From contig NZ_AHOO02000009.1 of NCBI RefSeq assembly GCF_000244755.1, forward strand, positions 186,001 through 250,000: a stretch of DNA of 64,000 nucleotides. The letters are read 5' to 3'. The notes beneath the pieces were generated by a model. It was not told where the DNA came from. It did no database searches and worked only from the letters and a program-made list of their open reading frames with translations. Made by a program: the position numbers and the translations under genes. Source of the DNA: Leptospira licerasiae serovar Varillal str. VAR 010. GTDB taxonomy: Bacteria; Spirochaetota; Leptospiria; Leptospirales; Leptospiraceae. This document shows positions 55,069 through 64,000 of the stretch, piece by piece. Numbering within the stretch: position 1 is the stretch's first letter; each line of letters starts with the position of its first letter.

Positions 55069-55389
55069 ATGTCACTTAGTCATGTGTATCAAATTTACAC
55101 CCTCATGAGGATTTGGCAGGCTCGGAAACACTTTCTTCTTGCGGAAGAGAGCCAGTTCGTAGATTCTCTTCTAATGGCCGAAGTAATCAAACTAAGGGTA
55201 AAATGCCATGCCTGCTCAAATTTAATCGAAGGCTCTGCCAAGTATGGCGGTGGGCATTACGTGCCGGAAGGCGTAAACTTTGAATTCGTGGCAATCGGAA
55301 AGGTGGAAACCCCTAAAGGACGTCGAGTTAAGGCGGAGATCACCGCAGATTGCCCTAATTGCGGAGTTCGGTGTAAATGGACTATTTAA
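55069..55389 (+). CDS. small zinc-ribbon-like protein
   Basis: A 106-residue protein with two CxxC pairs (CHAC at about 45-48 and CPNC near 96-99) that could bind one zinc ion, and a beta-rich middle part (VNFEFVAIGKVETPKGRRVKAEITAD). Internal ATGs at 55105 and 55174 are possible starts, and no good ribosome-binding site decides between them; the Cys domain begins about nine residues after the last one. Function unknown. Confidence 0.55.
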   Translation: MSLSHVYQIYTLMRIWQARKHFLLAEESQFVDSLLMAEVIKLRVKCHACSNLIEGSAKYGGGHYVPEGVNFEFVAIGKVETPKGRRVKAEITADCPNCGVRCKWTI

Positions 55390-55488
55390 ATAGATTATTG
55401 TTAGTCTATAAAATGATTAAATATAATCAGAATTATGATTTAAAATAATCGACTTTTCCTTTTTCTTATTTTGCTTAAAATTGTGTAA

Positions 55489-56934
55489 ATGAATTTCGCA
55501 ACTCCTCTCTTCCTGCTCTTTTTTTTGCTTATATTTGGGCTTAGATGGGTTCTTCCCAAATTTACCCTTTTGCCAGAATGGATTCCTAAGCCCTTTTTGC
55601 TCTCTGGAAGCTATTTTTTCTATATGTCCTGGAATCCTAAGTTTGGGGCCCTTCTTTTCGGGACTACTATACTCGATTATTGGATCGGGAGATTGATGGC
55701 TGAAAAGGAAGGTAAATCTCGAACCATCTTACTTTCTATCTCTCTAATTTTGAATCTGGGAGTTTTGGCATTTTTTAAATATTTCATTTTCTTTATGCAG
55801 TCCGGAAATGCCGTATTTTCGGCATTTGGGCTAAATTTGAGTCTTCCTGTATGGCGCATTGTGCTTCCTGTAGGGATCTCTTTTTACACTTTTCAGTCCC
55901 TAAGTTATACGATCGATGTGTTCCGAAGGGAAATTTTACCCGAAAAGAACTTTTGGAATTATGCGCTCTTTCTTTCCTTCTTCCCTCAGTTGGTTGCGGG
56001 ACCTATCGTTCCGGCTAAGACGTTTTTGCCTCAGTTGAAAACTTGGGTTGTTTGGAAGGAACTCCCGCTTAGAGAAGGCCTCATTTTAATTTTGATAGGC
56101 GTGTGGAAGAAGGTGGTGATCGCCGACCAACTTTCTATTTTGCCTGATTCTTTTTATCGGGCTCCTTTGGAATTTTCGAGTGCCTATGCATGGGCAGCGG
56201 TTTTTGCGTATTCTATTCAGATCTATTGTGATTTTAGCGGTTATACTGATATCGCGTTAGGCTGTGCTCTTCTTTTGGGGTTTAGGTTGGTTGAAAATTT
56301 TAGGATGCCTTACCTTGCTTCCGGGTTTTCCGATTTTTGGAGAAGATGGCATATCTCTCTTTCTTCTTGGCTTCGAAACTATTTGTACATTCCTTTGGGT
56401 GGAAATCGTAAATCGGAGCTTAGGACCTATGTAAATCTATTCTTGACTATGCTTTTGGGCGGTTTATGGCATGGCGCCAGTTGGAATTTTGTGGTGTGGG
56501 GAGGATTTCACGGTTTATTTCTGGGCTTGGAAAGATTGGGTAAAAAATTTTGGCCTGTTTTCTTCTCACCTGAAAGCGGATCCGGAGTTTTAGGAAGGGC
56601 CGCCTATAGAATTTTTGTAATCTTAGGCGTAGTTCTTTGTTGGGTGTTCTTTAGATCTCCGAATTGGAAGACCACAAGTATTGTTTTCGAAAAACTTTTT
56701 CGGTTTTCGACCGGCGCGGATCCGGCACTTTCTTCTTTGCGTATTTTGTTTATCGCATTCTTTCTTTTTTTTGTAGCTACCTGGATCGGAAATCGGGATG
56801 AGAAGGACGGGTTTTTTCGTAAATTTTACGAAGGTTTACATCCGATAATTTTCGGAGTTTTGGTTGGCGTTGGCCTTTTATTTGCAGCCGTATTCTCTTC
56901 CGAGTCTCAGCCGTTTATTTATTTCGTTTTTTGA
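55489..56934 (+). CDS. MBOAT-family O-acyltransferase (AlgI-like)
   Basis: A 481-residue polytopic protein of the AlgI/DltB type. YTFQSLSYTIDVFRRE and FWRRWHISLSSWLRNYLYIPLGGN are the family signatures, and the catalytic His lies in LGGLWHGASWNFVVWGGFHG. It moves acyl groups across the membrane to a sugar or lipid acceptor. An SGNH-type protein follows at 58489, the usual partner that completes transfer outside. Confidence 0.93.
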   Translation: MNFATPLFLLFFLLIFGLRWVLPKFTLLPEWIPKPFLLSGSYFFYMSWNPKFGALLFGTTILDYWIGRLMAEKEGKSRTILLSISLILNLGVLAFFKYFIFFMQSGNAVFSAFGLNLSLPVWRIVLPVGISFYTFQSLSYTIDVFRREILPEKNFWNYALFLSFFPQLVAGPIVPAKTFLPQLKTWVVWKELPLREGLILILIGVWKKVVIADQLSILPDSFYRAPLEFSSAYAWAAVFAYSIQIYCDFSGYTDIALGCALLLGFRLVENFRMPYLASGFSDFWRRWHISLSSWLRNYLYIPLGGNRKSELRTYVNLFLTMLLGGLWHGASWNFVVWGGFHGLFLGLERLGKKFWPVFFSPESGSGVLGRAAYRIFVILGVVLCWVFFRSPNWKTTSIVFEKLFRFSTGADPALSSLRILFIAFFLFFVATWIGNRDEKDGFFRKFYEGLHPIIFGVLVGVGLLFAAVFSSESQPFIYFVF

Positions 56935-58397
56935 ACCGGTCTTTGTAGATAATCTCTGATCTTCGCGTTTTCTTCGTAGATCCAAATTTTCCCGTTTCCG
57001 GACTCACAATTTAGAACTCTAGAAGGTTCTCCGTAAAACGATTTGATCCTGGATTCTCCGAGTCCTTCCGGTAAAATTGCAATTGGACCTTCCGGTGGAA
57101 ATAGGAACCATTCTTTGTTGGATACTGAATACGATCCTTCTAACGTACTGAAATCGATCGGATAAGCTAAGACTCTTTTTTCGGAATATGTGAGTATTCG
57201 TCTGGCCTTTCGCGGTTCCGAGAGCACGAAAACGAACGAATCTTTTTCTTTCCATTCGTCTACGCAGGCTACTTCAGGCGGTCGGATGGACTCCCATGGA
57301 TCTCTGAATTGTGCCGCTCCTTCCCCTAATGTTGCAAAGATCCCAAGCCCGAATATCAGTCCTAAAAATGCGAAATTTCTAGAATGGCTCAGATAGTTTT
57401 GGTTTTTAACGGAAGGTAAAAGCCCAAAAAGTACGGGTACCATTACGATTGCAGGTAGGCTGTATTTGAGCGAATTTTGGCCTGAATAAAGTCCGAGCAA
57501 GGGTGGTAATAAACAAAGGCTGAGCTGGAAATATCCTAAAAATCCGTAACTATGCCCTGATTCTTTTCCTTTTCTTAAACATAAGATCCCACCCAAGATC
57601 GCGAATGCTAAAAACATCCCTGAAAGTTTTACACTGAGGATTGCTGTGAAAAGATCGCTCCACCAATGTGAGATCGATTCGAGTGTGGAAAGTTTATTGG
57701 GTGAGTTGATCGTTAAAAATATTTTTATCAGAGAATGAAGTCCGATTCCGATGAGTCCTGTGGCGAAAAATCGGATGGAGATCAGTGGGAAAGAAATTCC
57801 CCAACGACCGTACCTTCTCGCCCAAGCAAGCAAAGTGGGCAGATATAATTCTAAAATTAAAATTCTGTCCGAAACTGTGAGTAGGGAGAGCAGAGGGAAA
57901 ATTGAATATTTTGGGACCCTTTCTCTTCTTATATAAGGCCAGATCCAGAGTGTTGTGAGAAATGCGCTGATATGTACGGATGGAAAATATATAAAATACA
58001 GTAACGGAAATTTTTCAGCGATCAAAAATAGGAAAGAAAGTGCGAGTAAGCTGAATACGTAACTTTGGGGCCTGGGCATTTTTGGCTCCATTGCCCGGAT
58101 GAATTTTCCTAATAGATATGCGAGTAAAGAGGTTTGGAAGATTGCGTAGAGTGTTAATGTCCTGAAAACATTCTCCGTTATATAGCCGAAGATAAAAACG
58201 ATCGGCAGGTCCGGAAAAAAATAAGGTGTGGGGGCGAATGACCAGGTTCTTAAGGAGCCGCCGTCCCGAAGCACGTCGATCAACACGGACGGTAGATACA
58301 GGGCCTCTATGTTCCAGAAAATTTCTTTAGGCGCCGTAAATAGGGAGAATATAAGTGAGGCTAGGAAAATAATTATCGAAGTCCAGAGCCAAACCAC
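56919..58397 (-). CDS. polytopic membrane protein of unknown function
   Basis: A 492-residue protein with roughly ten membrane helices in the first 370 residues and a soluble C-terminal part (about 375-492, ACVDEWKEKDSFVFVLSEPRKARR). The layout is that of membrane glycosyltransferase-like or lipid-modifying proteins, but I see no catalytic motif. It lies between the MBOAT gene (convergent, 16-base overlap) and the SGNH gene (divergent). Confidence 0.6.
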   Translation of the reverse strand: MVWLWTSIIIFLASLIFSLFTAPKEIFWNIEALYLPSVLIDVLRDGGSLRTWSFAPTPYFFPDLPIVFIFGYITENVFRTLTLYAIFQTSLLAYLLGKFIRAMEPKMPRPQSYVFSLLALSFLFLIAEKFPLLYFIYFPSVHISAFLTTLWIWPYIRRERVPKYSIFPLLSLLTVSDRILILELYLPTLLAWARRYGRWGISFPLISIRFFATGLIGIGLHSLIKIFLTINSPNKLSTLESISHWWSDLFTAILSVKLSGMFLAFAILGGILCLRKGKESGHSYGFLGYFQLSLCLLPPLLGLYSGQNSLKYSLPAIVMVPVLFGLLPSVKNQNYLSHSRNFAFLGLIFGLGIFATLGEGAAQFRDPWESIRPPEVACVDEWKEKDSFVFVLSEPRKARRILTYSEKRVLAYPIDFSTLEGSYSVSNKEWFLFPPEGPIAILPEGLGESRIKSFYGEPSRVLNCESGNGKIWIYEENAKIRDYLQRPVQKTK

Positions 58398-58488
58398 TTG
58401 GGAATCCTGGCCAATGCCTCATCCTAGGTAAAGTAGAAAACGAAACAATTTCTGGACAAAGAGATAATTACTTTCAGTTTATGGAGCT

Positions 58489-60033
58489 GTGTCCCGTTCC
58501 AAGTTAACGATCTTATTTTCCATTGTTATCTCTGTTATTTTTTTGGACTTCTTACTCTTCCGGTACTCGTTTTGGCTCTTACCGAACGAATCTTCTTGGG
58601 GAGCGGATTATTTTTATAATTTTTTACATGAGTATAAAACTTTCGAAAAAGTTTCGAAGCAGAAATTCCGCGTTTTAGTTATAGGTTCCAGCGTTACCGG
58701 TTATTCCATTAATCCTAAAGATTTAGAGACCGAACTTCGTAAGGTCACCGGGAAAGATCTGGAAGTCATTTTTTTGTCTTATGCAGGTATGCCTCCCATG
58801 GATGCATACTTGATGAAGGATCAATTCTTAAGTTTATCTCCGGATCTTGTAGTGTATCCGGTCAACTTTGTGGATTGGAGATTGTATAGGACCTATGTGT
58901 TAGATCCTAAGAACGGTAAGAATGAAACCGCAGAAGAATCAAAGCTGATCTTGGATGCTCTGGACTTTCGGGATGCCCCTCAATCTAAGATCATTTTTCC
59001 TTGGGCGACTCTCTTGGAGTTTTGGGATTTAATCGGATTAGAGAAAAGTGCGGAATATTTGGCTGCTTCTATCTTCGGTTCTTATCGATATAAGGAAATT
59101 TATTGGAAAATTTCTTCTTCTCTTTATGAGCATCGTTTTGGTAGGAACACCAGCTTTAGAGAGTATAACGGTGTGGACATCCCGGAAAAAGTGACCTTTA
59201 GAGGTTGGACCGGGAAAGTTTTTTCCTTTCAGCCTAAACCTTATATGGTCCGCAAAGGTTTTTATATCCAGGTAGTGGAAGAAGTCTTGAAGGATGGAAA
59301 ATTGATCCTGAACTTTGAAAATTCTTCTCATTCCGTTAAGCAGACCTTGGAGTTTACGAGCCCTGGTTGGAAAAAGATCCTTTTGGATCCTAGGTTTTTG
59401 GACCAAGGGGAAAAGGAGAATTGGATCCGCGCCGAACTTTCCAATACTTGGATCCCTTATTTTGCGGGACCGGAGCATAAGGACTGGGCTCGGGACATTC
59501 TAGGGGTGAGACTCCAGCAGATTTTCGGGAAAGAAGATGATCTTTCTCTGTTGGACAGAAGACCGGTGAGAGAAGAAAGGACAGAAGACCTACGCTTTCT
59601 AGGGATGTCCGATAAGGAATACGAAGAATATTTTTATTTTCGTCTTCTAACAGACCTAAAAAAAAGGCCAGGTTTACAGTACATTCAGGTGTTAGCGGAC
59701 TCTAAGAAGAAGATCGCAAAAGAAAAGTTCCGACCCATTCTTCATTTTCGTTATATGAAGAAGCTCATTTCTTTTTTTAAAGAGAAGGATATTCCATTTC
59801 TCTTAATAAACAATCCTGAAAACCCGGTCAGTCTTTCCTGGTATGGGGATTCGGTCTGGTATAAAGAGCATTTGTCTTATCTTGGTGAGATCAGCGATGG
59901 CGGGGACAATTTTGCGGATCTAAGTCGAGCTTTGCCCTCGACTGATTTTTGGGACTTCCATCATCTTACGTATGGAGGGACTCATAAGATGAATTCTAAG
60001 TATGCTTCGCTCATATCAAAATTTGTCGAATGA
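58489..60033 (+). CDS. SGNH-like membrane-anchored protein, probable MBOAT partner
   Basis: A 514-residue protein with an N-terminal membrane anchor (about 5-26, LTILFSIVISVIFLDFLLFRY). The nucleophile-type motif VLVIGSSVTGYSINP (about 60-75) and the C-terminal DFHHLTYGGTHKMN place it with SGNH/DUF1574 proteins, distantly like 16347-17435. In AlgI/DltB-type systems the SGNH partner attaches the acyl group outside the cell. Start GTG at 58489; no clear ribosome-binding site. Confidence 0.72.
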   Translation: MSRSKLTILFSIVISVIFLDFLLFRYSFWLLPNESSWGADYFYNFLHEYKTFEKVSKQKFRVLVIGSSVTGYSINPKDLETELRKVTGKDLEVIFLSYAGMPPMDAYLMKDQFLSLSPDLVVYPVNFVDWRLYRTYVLDPKNGKNETAEESKLILDALDFRDAPQSKIIFPWATLLEFWDLIGLEKSAEYLAASIFGSYRYKEIYWKISSSLYEHRFGRNTSFREYNGVDIPEKVTFRGWTGKVFSFQPKPYMVRKGFYIQVVEEVLKDGKLILNFENSSHSVKQTLEFTSPGWKKILLDPRFLDQGEKENWIRAELSNTWIPYFAGPEHKDWARDILGVRLQQIFGKEDDLSLLDRRPVREERTEDLRFLGMSDKEYEEYFYFRLLTDLKKRPGLQYIQVLADSKKKIAKEKFRPILHFRYMKKLISFFKEKDIPFLLINNPENPVSLSWYGDSVWYKEHLSYLGEISDGGDNFADLSRALPSTDFWDFHHLTYGGTHKMNSKYASLISKFVE

Positions 60034-60075
60034 CAGTCCGTGGTCTTGGAAAAAAATAGAAAAAAACAATGAAAT

Positions 60076-60092
60076 GCGGACTTTAAGTCTGC
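60076..60092. promoter_or_regulatory. near-palindrome before asd
   Basis: GCGGACTT-T-AAGTCTGC lies 18 bases upstream of the asd start codon, with one G-T mismatch in the arms. It could be a small operator or a leader hairpin. Confidence 0.3.
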
Positions 60093-60110
60093 GAGCGGTC
60101 AATAAGTTCT

Positions 60111-61157
60111 ATGAGCAAAATTAACGTAGCTGTTTTGGGAGCCACCGGCTCCGTCGGGCAAAGGTTCATCCAACTTTTGGAAAACCATCCTTATTTTCAG
60201 GTAACCCATCTATGCGCATCCGAGAATAGCGCTGGCAAAACATATGCGGAAGTAATGAAGAAGCGTTGGAAGATCTCAGGAGACATTCCTAATTACGCTC
60301 GTGACATAATTATCACATTACCGGACCCTAAGCTCGCCCAAGGCGTTAAATTGGCATTTTCCGGTCTGGACGCTTCGATTGCGGGAGAAGTGGAAACTTC
60401 TTTTGCAGAGGCCGGTATCCATATTATTTCCAATTCTAAAAATCATAGAATGGTGGAAAATGTTCCTCTTCTTTCTGCGGAAGTGAATGCAAACCATTTG
60501 GATGTGATCTCGAGCCAGAAAACTCCGGGCAAGATCATCACTAATTCAAATTGTACGATCATGGGAGTGACCATCTCTCTCAAACCTCTTTACGAAAAGT
60601 TCGGTATTGAGTCCGTTATGTTGTTCTCTATGCAGGCGATCTCCGGTGCTGGCTATCCAGGAGTTCCTACAATGGATATTTTGGGGAATGTAGTCCCTTT
60701 TATCGGCGGAGAAGAAGATAAGGCGGAGTTAGAGCCTCTGAAATGTCTCGGACAGGCGGAAGGTGGAAAGATTATCAACGCAGATTTTAAAATTTCCGCT
60801 CATTGCAATCGGGTTCCTGTTTTTGACGGACATACGGTTTGTGTTTCCGTGAAATTCAAGAAGAAGCCGACCGAATCCGAAATTTTAGAAGCCTGGTCTT
60901 CATTTAAAGGCGAACCTCAGGAATTAAAGTTGCCTCTCGCTCCGGATTTTCCGATTCTTTATCGTCAAGAAGAAGACAGACCCCAACCTCGTCTAGACCT
61001 GGAAACAGGGAGAGGAATGACTACCGTAGTGGGAAGACTCAGACCTGATCCGATTTTGGATTGGAAATATGTTGTCCTAAGTCATAATACGGTCCGTGGG
61101 GCTGCCGGTGCCGCGATTTTAAACGCGGAATTGATGTATCGGAAAAACCTACTCTAG
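60111..61157 (+). CDS. asd: aspartate-semialdehyde dehydrogenase
   Basis: A 348-residue Asd: [18 protein letters not shown] (NADPH site), the catalytic Cys in NSNCTIMG, and [21 protein letters not shown]. It supplies aspartate semialdehyde for lysine, methionine, threonine and diaminopimelate. Asd is a well-known housekeeping gene of the Leptospira second chromosome, and supports placing this window there. Confidence 0.97.
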   Translation: MSKINVAVLGATGSVGQRFIQLLENHPYFQVTHLCASENSAGKTYAEVMKKRWKISGDIPNYARDIIITLPDPKLAQGVKLAFSGLDASIAGEVETSFAEAGIHIISNSKNHRMVENVPLLSAEVNANHLDVISSQKTPGKIITNSNCTIMGVTISLKPLYEKFGIESVMLFSMQAISGAGYPGVPTMDILGNVVPFIGGEEDKAELEPLKCLGQAEGGKIINADFKISAHCNRVPVFDGHTVCVSVKFKKKPTESEILEAWSSFKGEPQELKLPLAPDFPILYRQEEDRPQPRLDLETGRGMTTVVGRLRPDPILDWKYVVLSHNTVRGAAGAAILNAELMYRKNLL

Positions 61158-61173
61158 TCGAAGAGGATGACTC

Positions 61174-63144
61174 ATGCTGGATCCCCAATCTCCGGAACTC
61201 AAGGTAGCGGATTATAACTCGGCCTTACAGTTAACCCAAGCTTTAGAGGCGAGAGGGGATTTCCAGTACAAAGGAATTCATAAACTAGTACTGATCATCG
61301 GTGATTGGACTGAAAAGTTCGTAGCGAATAAAATTCTTCCAAGTATAGAACAGCTTGCAAGAGAGCTAACTTTGGATAAGGAAAGGGTAACCGCTTATTT
61401 AAAAGAGATGAGCGCTCGCCATAATCCTCCTATCGTAAAGAAGATTTGTATGGTGGATTATAATCCTACCGGGGATTCTTCCGACGGAAGGATCGCTTCT
61501 TTTTTAAGATTGATCACAGTATTTGCCAGGCCTTCTCAAACGGATGCAGGGTCTAGCCACAGATATGTGGACGGGGTAAACCAAACTTCTTTTAGTTCCA
61601 TCCAAAGATGGGTGAAGGAGAAGAGGCAATTCCCAGGCAAGGAAAATTTCCAGAAATGGATCTTCGATTGTATTGATAATAATAAATTAAGCGAGACATA
61701 CGCTTCTTCCGAGATCGGGAACTTGTTTCAGGATAGTTTCGACGTTACTCCCGTATTAAAGCAGACTACGATCAATATTCACCTAAAGCCCGTACTTAAA
61801 AAATTAGTGGATTCTCGGATTCTATATTTTTATAGAAATGAGAATGCTTTAAGCCCAGGCAATCGTTCCGTTTTTTATTATAATGTCCAAGATGAGATCC
61901 TTGCAAGACTGGATGCATATAAAAAGTATCTGAATGAAAGGATCATTCCGGAACTGCAAAGAATAGGCGTGCTTGGCAATTTTTCGGAACAAGACCTCCA
62001 AAATACTCGATCGATCGCGGGACAAGTCCTTCCTTTTTTAAGTCCGGCTTACGGTGATCAAAAAACCGCGGTTGAGGAACTTCTTTCCCTGATCCATTTT
62101 GAAGAAGAGGAGAAGGATAAAAAAGAAAAAGAAGAAAAGAAGGCCAAGCTTTCCGAACTACTCGACTATATTAAATCTGCAAACCGATTAGTGGATCTGA
62201 ATTATCTTCGTTTTCGCGGAGAGCCTATCGAAGAAGAAGTCAAAAATTTGATCATTAATCATGATATGATCTTGAATTCCGATTTTGCTGATAAGAAGGG
62301 CCTATATGTTTTTGTTCTTCATAAAGATTGTATTAATGGTGCAGTCGAGACTGCAAAAAGGGTTTTTACCGCCACGGGCAACGATAGTGAGATCCGTGTT
62401 TTAGCAAAAATGAATATCCGAGACATGATGGAATCGAGAGAGGCGAGTTCTCAATTTGAGAAATTGGAATATTCCTCTCTTTTTAAATATCTTCCTTTTA
62501 TCACTAGATTCTTCAGATCTCTCTTTGGGAACAATGTAGTTCATAGATTTGAAGCAGAAGAGATCCGAGCAAGACTTGCTTCGGAACAGAATAAAAAGAT
62601 CTTAGAAGCTAGGACCAAGGCAGCTCAGGAAGAAAAAGTAAAAATCGCCGAAAGAAGAGTAAAAGACAGAGAAGCAGCGGAAGCTACTGCAAAGGCCAGG
62701 GCTGCCGCTGCGGTTGCAAATTCGGACTCGAGTGCTCCTGCGCGAAGTTCCGGGTTGAGCTCGGAGCAAGAAGCGGAGATCAAACGAAATTTGTCTGCGG
62801 TCTTGGATGTTCTGGATCATGCCTGGAGCCAGGACGAACTTCCGGATCGGGAGTATCTCTTACAAGCTTTAGGCGGAGATATGGACGAAAATACTCTGAT
62901 CAACTTCCTGAAAAAGAATGCAAAAAAGGAAATCCATTCCTTTATGGTAAGAAATCAGGAAGAGCAGTATTCTTTTCCGATCCTTATCTCAAGAAGGTTC
63001 TTGAAAAAGAACGGCAAGGCCTTGCTGGATAAGGCGAAAAGAATTGTGGACGAGCAGAAAAATGCGGGCATGCCTGAACAGGAAAAGTTCGATTTTTACA
63101 TTTCTTTTGAAGATTTTCTGAACAGAACCCTTCCTAAAATCTGA
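61174..63144 (+). CDS. large protein of unknown function between asd and pyk
   Basis: A 656-residue soluble protein beginning 16 bases after asd. Residues 1-110 look helix-turn-helix-like ([37 protein letters not shown]). A long middle section is helical with a Lys/Glu coil (about 310-330), another coil rich in Ala/Lys/Glu lies at about 470-515, and a compact C-terminal domain ends the protein. No family is recognised. Leptospira-restricted proteins of this kind are common. Confidence 0.65.
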   Translation: MLDPQSPELKVADYNSALQLTQALEARGDFQYKGIHKLVLIIGDWTEKFVANKILPSIEQLARELTLDKERVTAYLKEMSARHNPPIVKKICMVDYNPTGDSSDGRIASFLRLITVFARPSQTDAGSSHRYVDGVNQTSFSSIQRWVKEKRQFPGKENFQKWIFDCIDNNKLSETYASSEIGNLFQDSFDVTPVLKQTTINIHLKPVLKKLVDSRILYFYRNENALSPGNRSVFYYNVQDEILARLDAYKKYLNERIIPELQRIGVLGNFSEQDLQNTRSIAGQVLPFLSPAYGDQKTAVEELLSLIHFEEEEKDKKEKEEKKAKLSELLDYIKSANRLVDLNYLRFRGEPIEEEVKNLIINHDMILNSDFADKKGLYVFVLHKDCINGAVETAKRVFTATGNDSEIRVLAKMNIRDMMESREASSQFEKLEYSSLFKYLPFITRFFRSLFGNNVVHRFEAEEIRARLASEQNKKILEARTKAAQEEKVKIAERRVKDREAAEATAKARAAAAVANSDSSAPARSSGLSSEQEAEIKRNLSAVLDVLDHAWSQDELPDREYLLQALGGDMDENTLINFLKKNAKKEIHSFMVRNQEEQYSFPILISRRFLKKNGKALLDKAKRIVDEQKNAGMPEQEKFDFYISFEDFLNRTLPKI

Positions 63145-63184
63145 GCTCGGATCATTAGAGCAATTTTAATAAAACCGAATATAC

Positions 63185-64000
63185 ATGAAGAATGAATTAG
63201 TTAATTTCAGAAAGACTAAAATTATCTGCACGATCGGCCCTGCAACTGCCGACAAAAAAATGATCCAATCCCTAGCCGAAGCTGGGATGAATATCGCCAG
63301 ATTGAACATGTCCCACGGGAATCATGACTTTCACAGATCCGTGATCCGTGCAATTAAGTCTTTGAACAAAGACGTATTAAAACATCCGATCGCAATTTTA
63401 TTGGATACCCAAGGCCCGGAGATCCGCACAGGGGATCTACAAGTGGATCATTTGGACTTGAAGGTGGGAGAATCTTTTACCTTTCATATCATTCCCGGAG
63501 AAGAATCCGAGGAACAATCCGTTTTTGTAAATTATCGCGATATCGTGAAAGACCTTAAGATCGGAGATAGGGTAACAGTAGATAACGGTCTTATCAATCT
63601 TGTGGTTGAAGAGATACAAGAAACCGCTTTGAAATGTAAGGTGGTTGACGGTGGCAAATTAGGTTCTCGTAAACATATCAATCTTCCTGGAATCCGAGTA
63701 AATCTTCCTTCTATCACTCAGAAAGACCAGAAAGACATTCTTTTCGGTCTGGAAGAAGATGTTGATTTTATTGCTCTTTCTTTTGTTCGTTCTGCGGAAG
63801 ATATTCATCAACTACGTAAGATCATCGAAGAAAATAACGGTCACACTGATATTATTGCTAAGATAGAAGACCAAGAAGCCGTGAAAAACATGGTGGAGAT
63901 AGTGGAAGCTGCCGACGGTGTAATGGTTGCAAGAGGAGATCTTGGAGTGGAACTTCCAATAGAGGAACTTCCACTAATCCAACGTTCTATTATTCGGGAA
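63185..64000 (+). CDS. pyk: pyruvate kinase (3' end cut off)
   Basis: The frame runs from the ATG at 63185 to the end of the window, 272 residues. [51 protein letters not shown] and [13 protein letters not shown] are the classical pyruvate kinase segments, including the Mg/K-binding residues. It converts phosphoenolpyruvate and ADP to pyruvate and ATP. The C-terminal regulatory domain lies beyond the window. Confidence 0.95.
   Translation, partial: MKNELVNFRKTKIICTIGPATADKKMIQSLAEAGMNIARLNMSHGNHDFHRSVIRAIKSLNKDVLKHPIAILLDTQGPEIRTGDLQVDHLDLKVGESFTFHIIPGEESEEQSVFVNYRDIVKDLKIGDRVTVDNGLINLVVEEIQETALKCKVVDGGKLGSRKHINLPGIRVNLPSITQKDQKDILFGLEEDVDFIALSFVRSAEDIHQLRKIIEENNGHTDIIAKIEDQEAVKNMVEIVEAADGVMVARGDLGVELPIEELPLIQRSIIRE

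Overview
The window is spirochaete DNA, almost certainly from a Leptospira species. The gene order hemA-hemC/D-hemB-hemL-[sensor kinase-regulator]-hemE-hemN, the single metF and asd genes, Leptospira-type DUF1574/SGNH proteins and the base composition (low-to-mid 40s % GC by eye, not calculated) all point there. In Leptospira, asd, metF and the haem genes are known to lie on the small second chromosome (CII). A plasmid-type rep-parB-parA block lies between metF and asd, so I infer that this window carries the replication and partition region of CII.

Layout. 0-5.2 kb: end of a SpoIIE-type phosphatase with TPRs, a NAD-kinase-like protein, a STAS protein, a PhoX-type protein and two small envelope proteins. 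5.2-14.1 kb: a translationally coupled aerotolerance (Bat) operon, moxR - DUF58 - small membrane protein - batA - batB/C fusion - batD - htpG. 14.1-24.5 kb: a MORN-repeat lipoprotein, an SGNH-like protein, two SDRs, NDH-2, a low-Mr phosphatase, a diguanylate cyclase, a cyclic-nucleotide-binding protein and an FMN reductase. 24.6-26.3 kb: a first ParA/ParB pair. 26.4-31.99 kb: an outer-membrane-like protein coupled to hemH, an ECF sigma/YCII cassette, and hemG. 33.2-41.8 kb: the eight-gene hem operon with a two-component system inside it, read from a promoter carrying a TGACA-N6-TGACA direct repeat. 42-44.8 kb: a HAD phosphatase, mqnD and metF.

44.9-50.5 kb is the most unusual part. It holds an 835-residue tail-fibre-like protein with eight exact-period 32-residue repeats, a replication initiator with GC-rich direct repeats inside its gene, a probable short antisense RNA with a strong terminator over the rep leader, a second ParA/ParB pair, and two related palindromes flanking the start of the par operon. 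50.5-55.4 kb holds a degenerate NtrC/Fis-like protein, four unrecognised proteins and a 694-base non-coding stretch. 55.5-60 kb is an MBOAT/SGNH O-acylation-type locus, followed by asd, a large unknown protein and the start of pyruvate kinase.

Together the genes provide complete haem synthesis from glutamyl-tRNA to haem under HemKR-type control, oxidative/envelope stress functions, and the maintenance machinery of a second replicon. I saw no rRNA, tRNA, CRISPR array, transposase or integrase.
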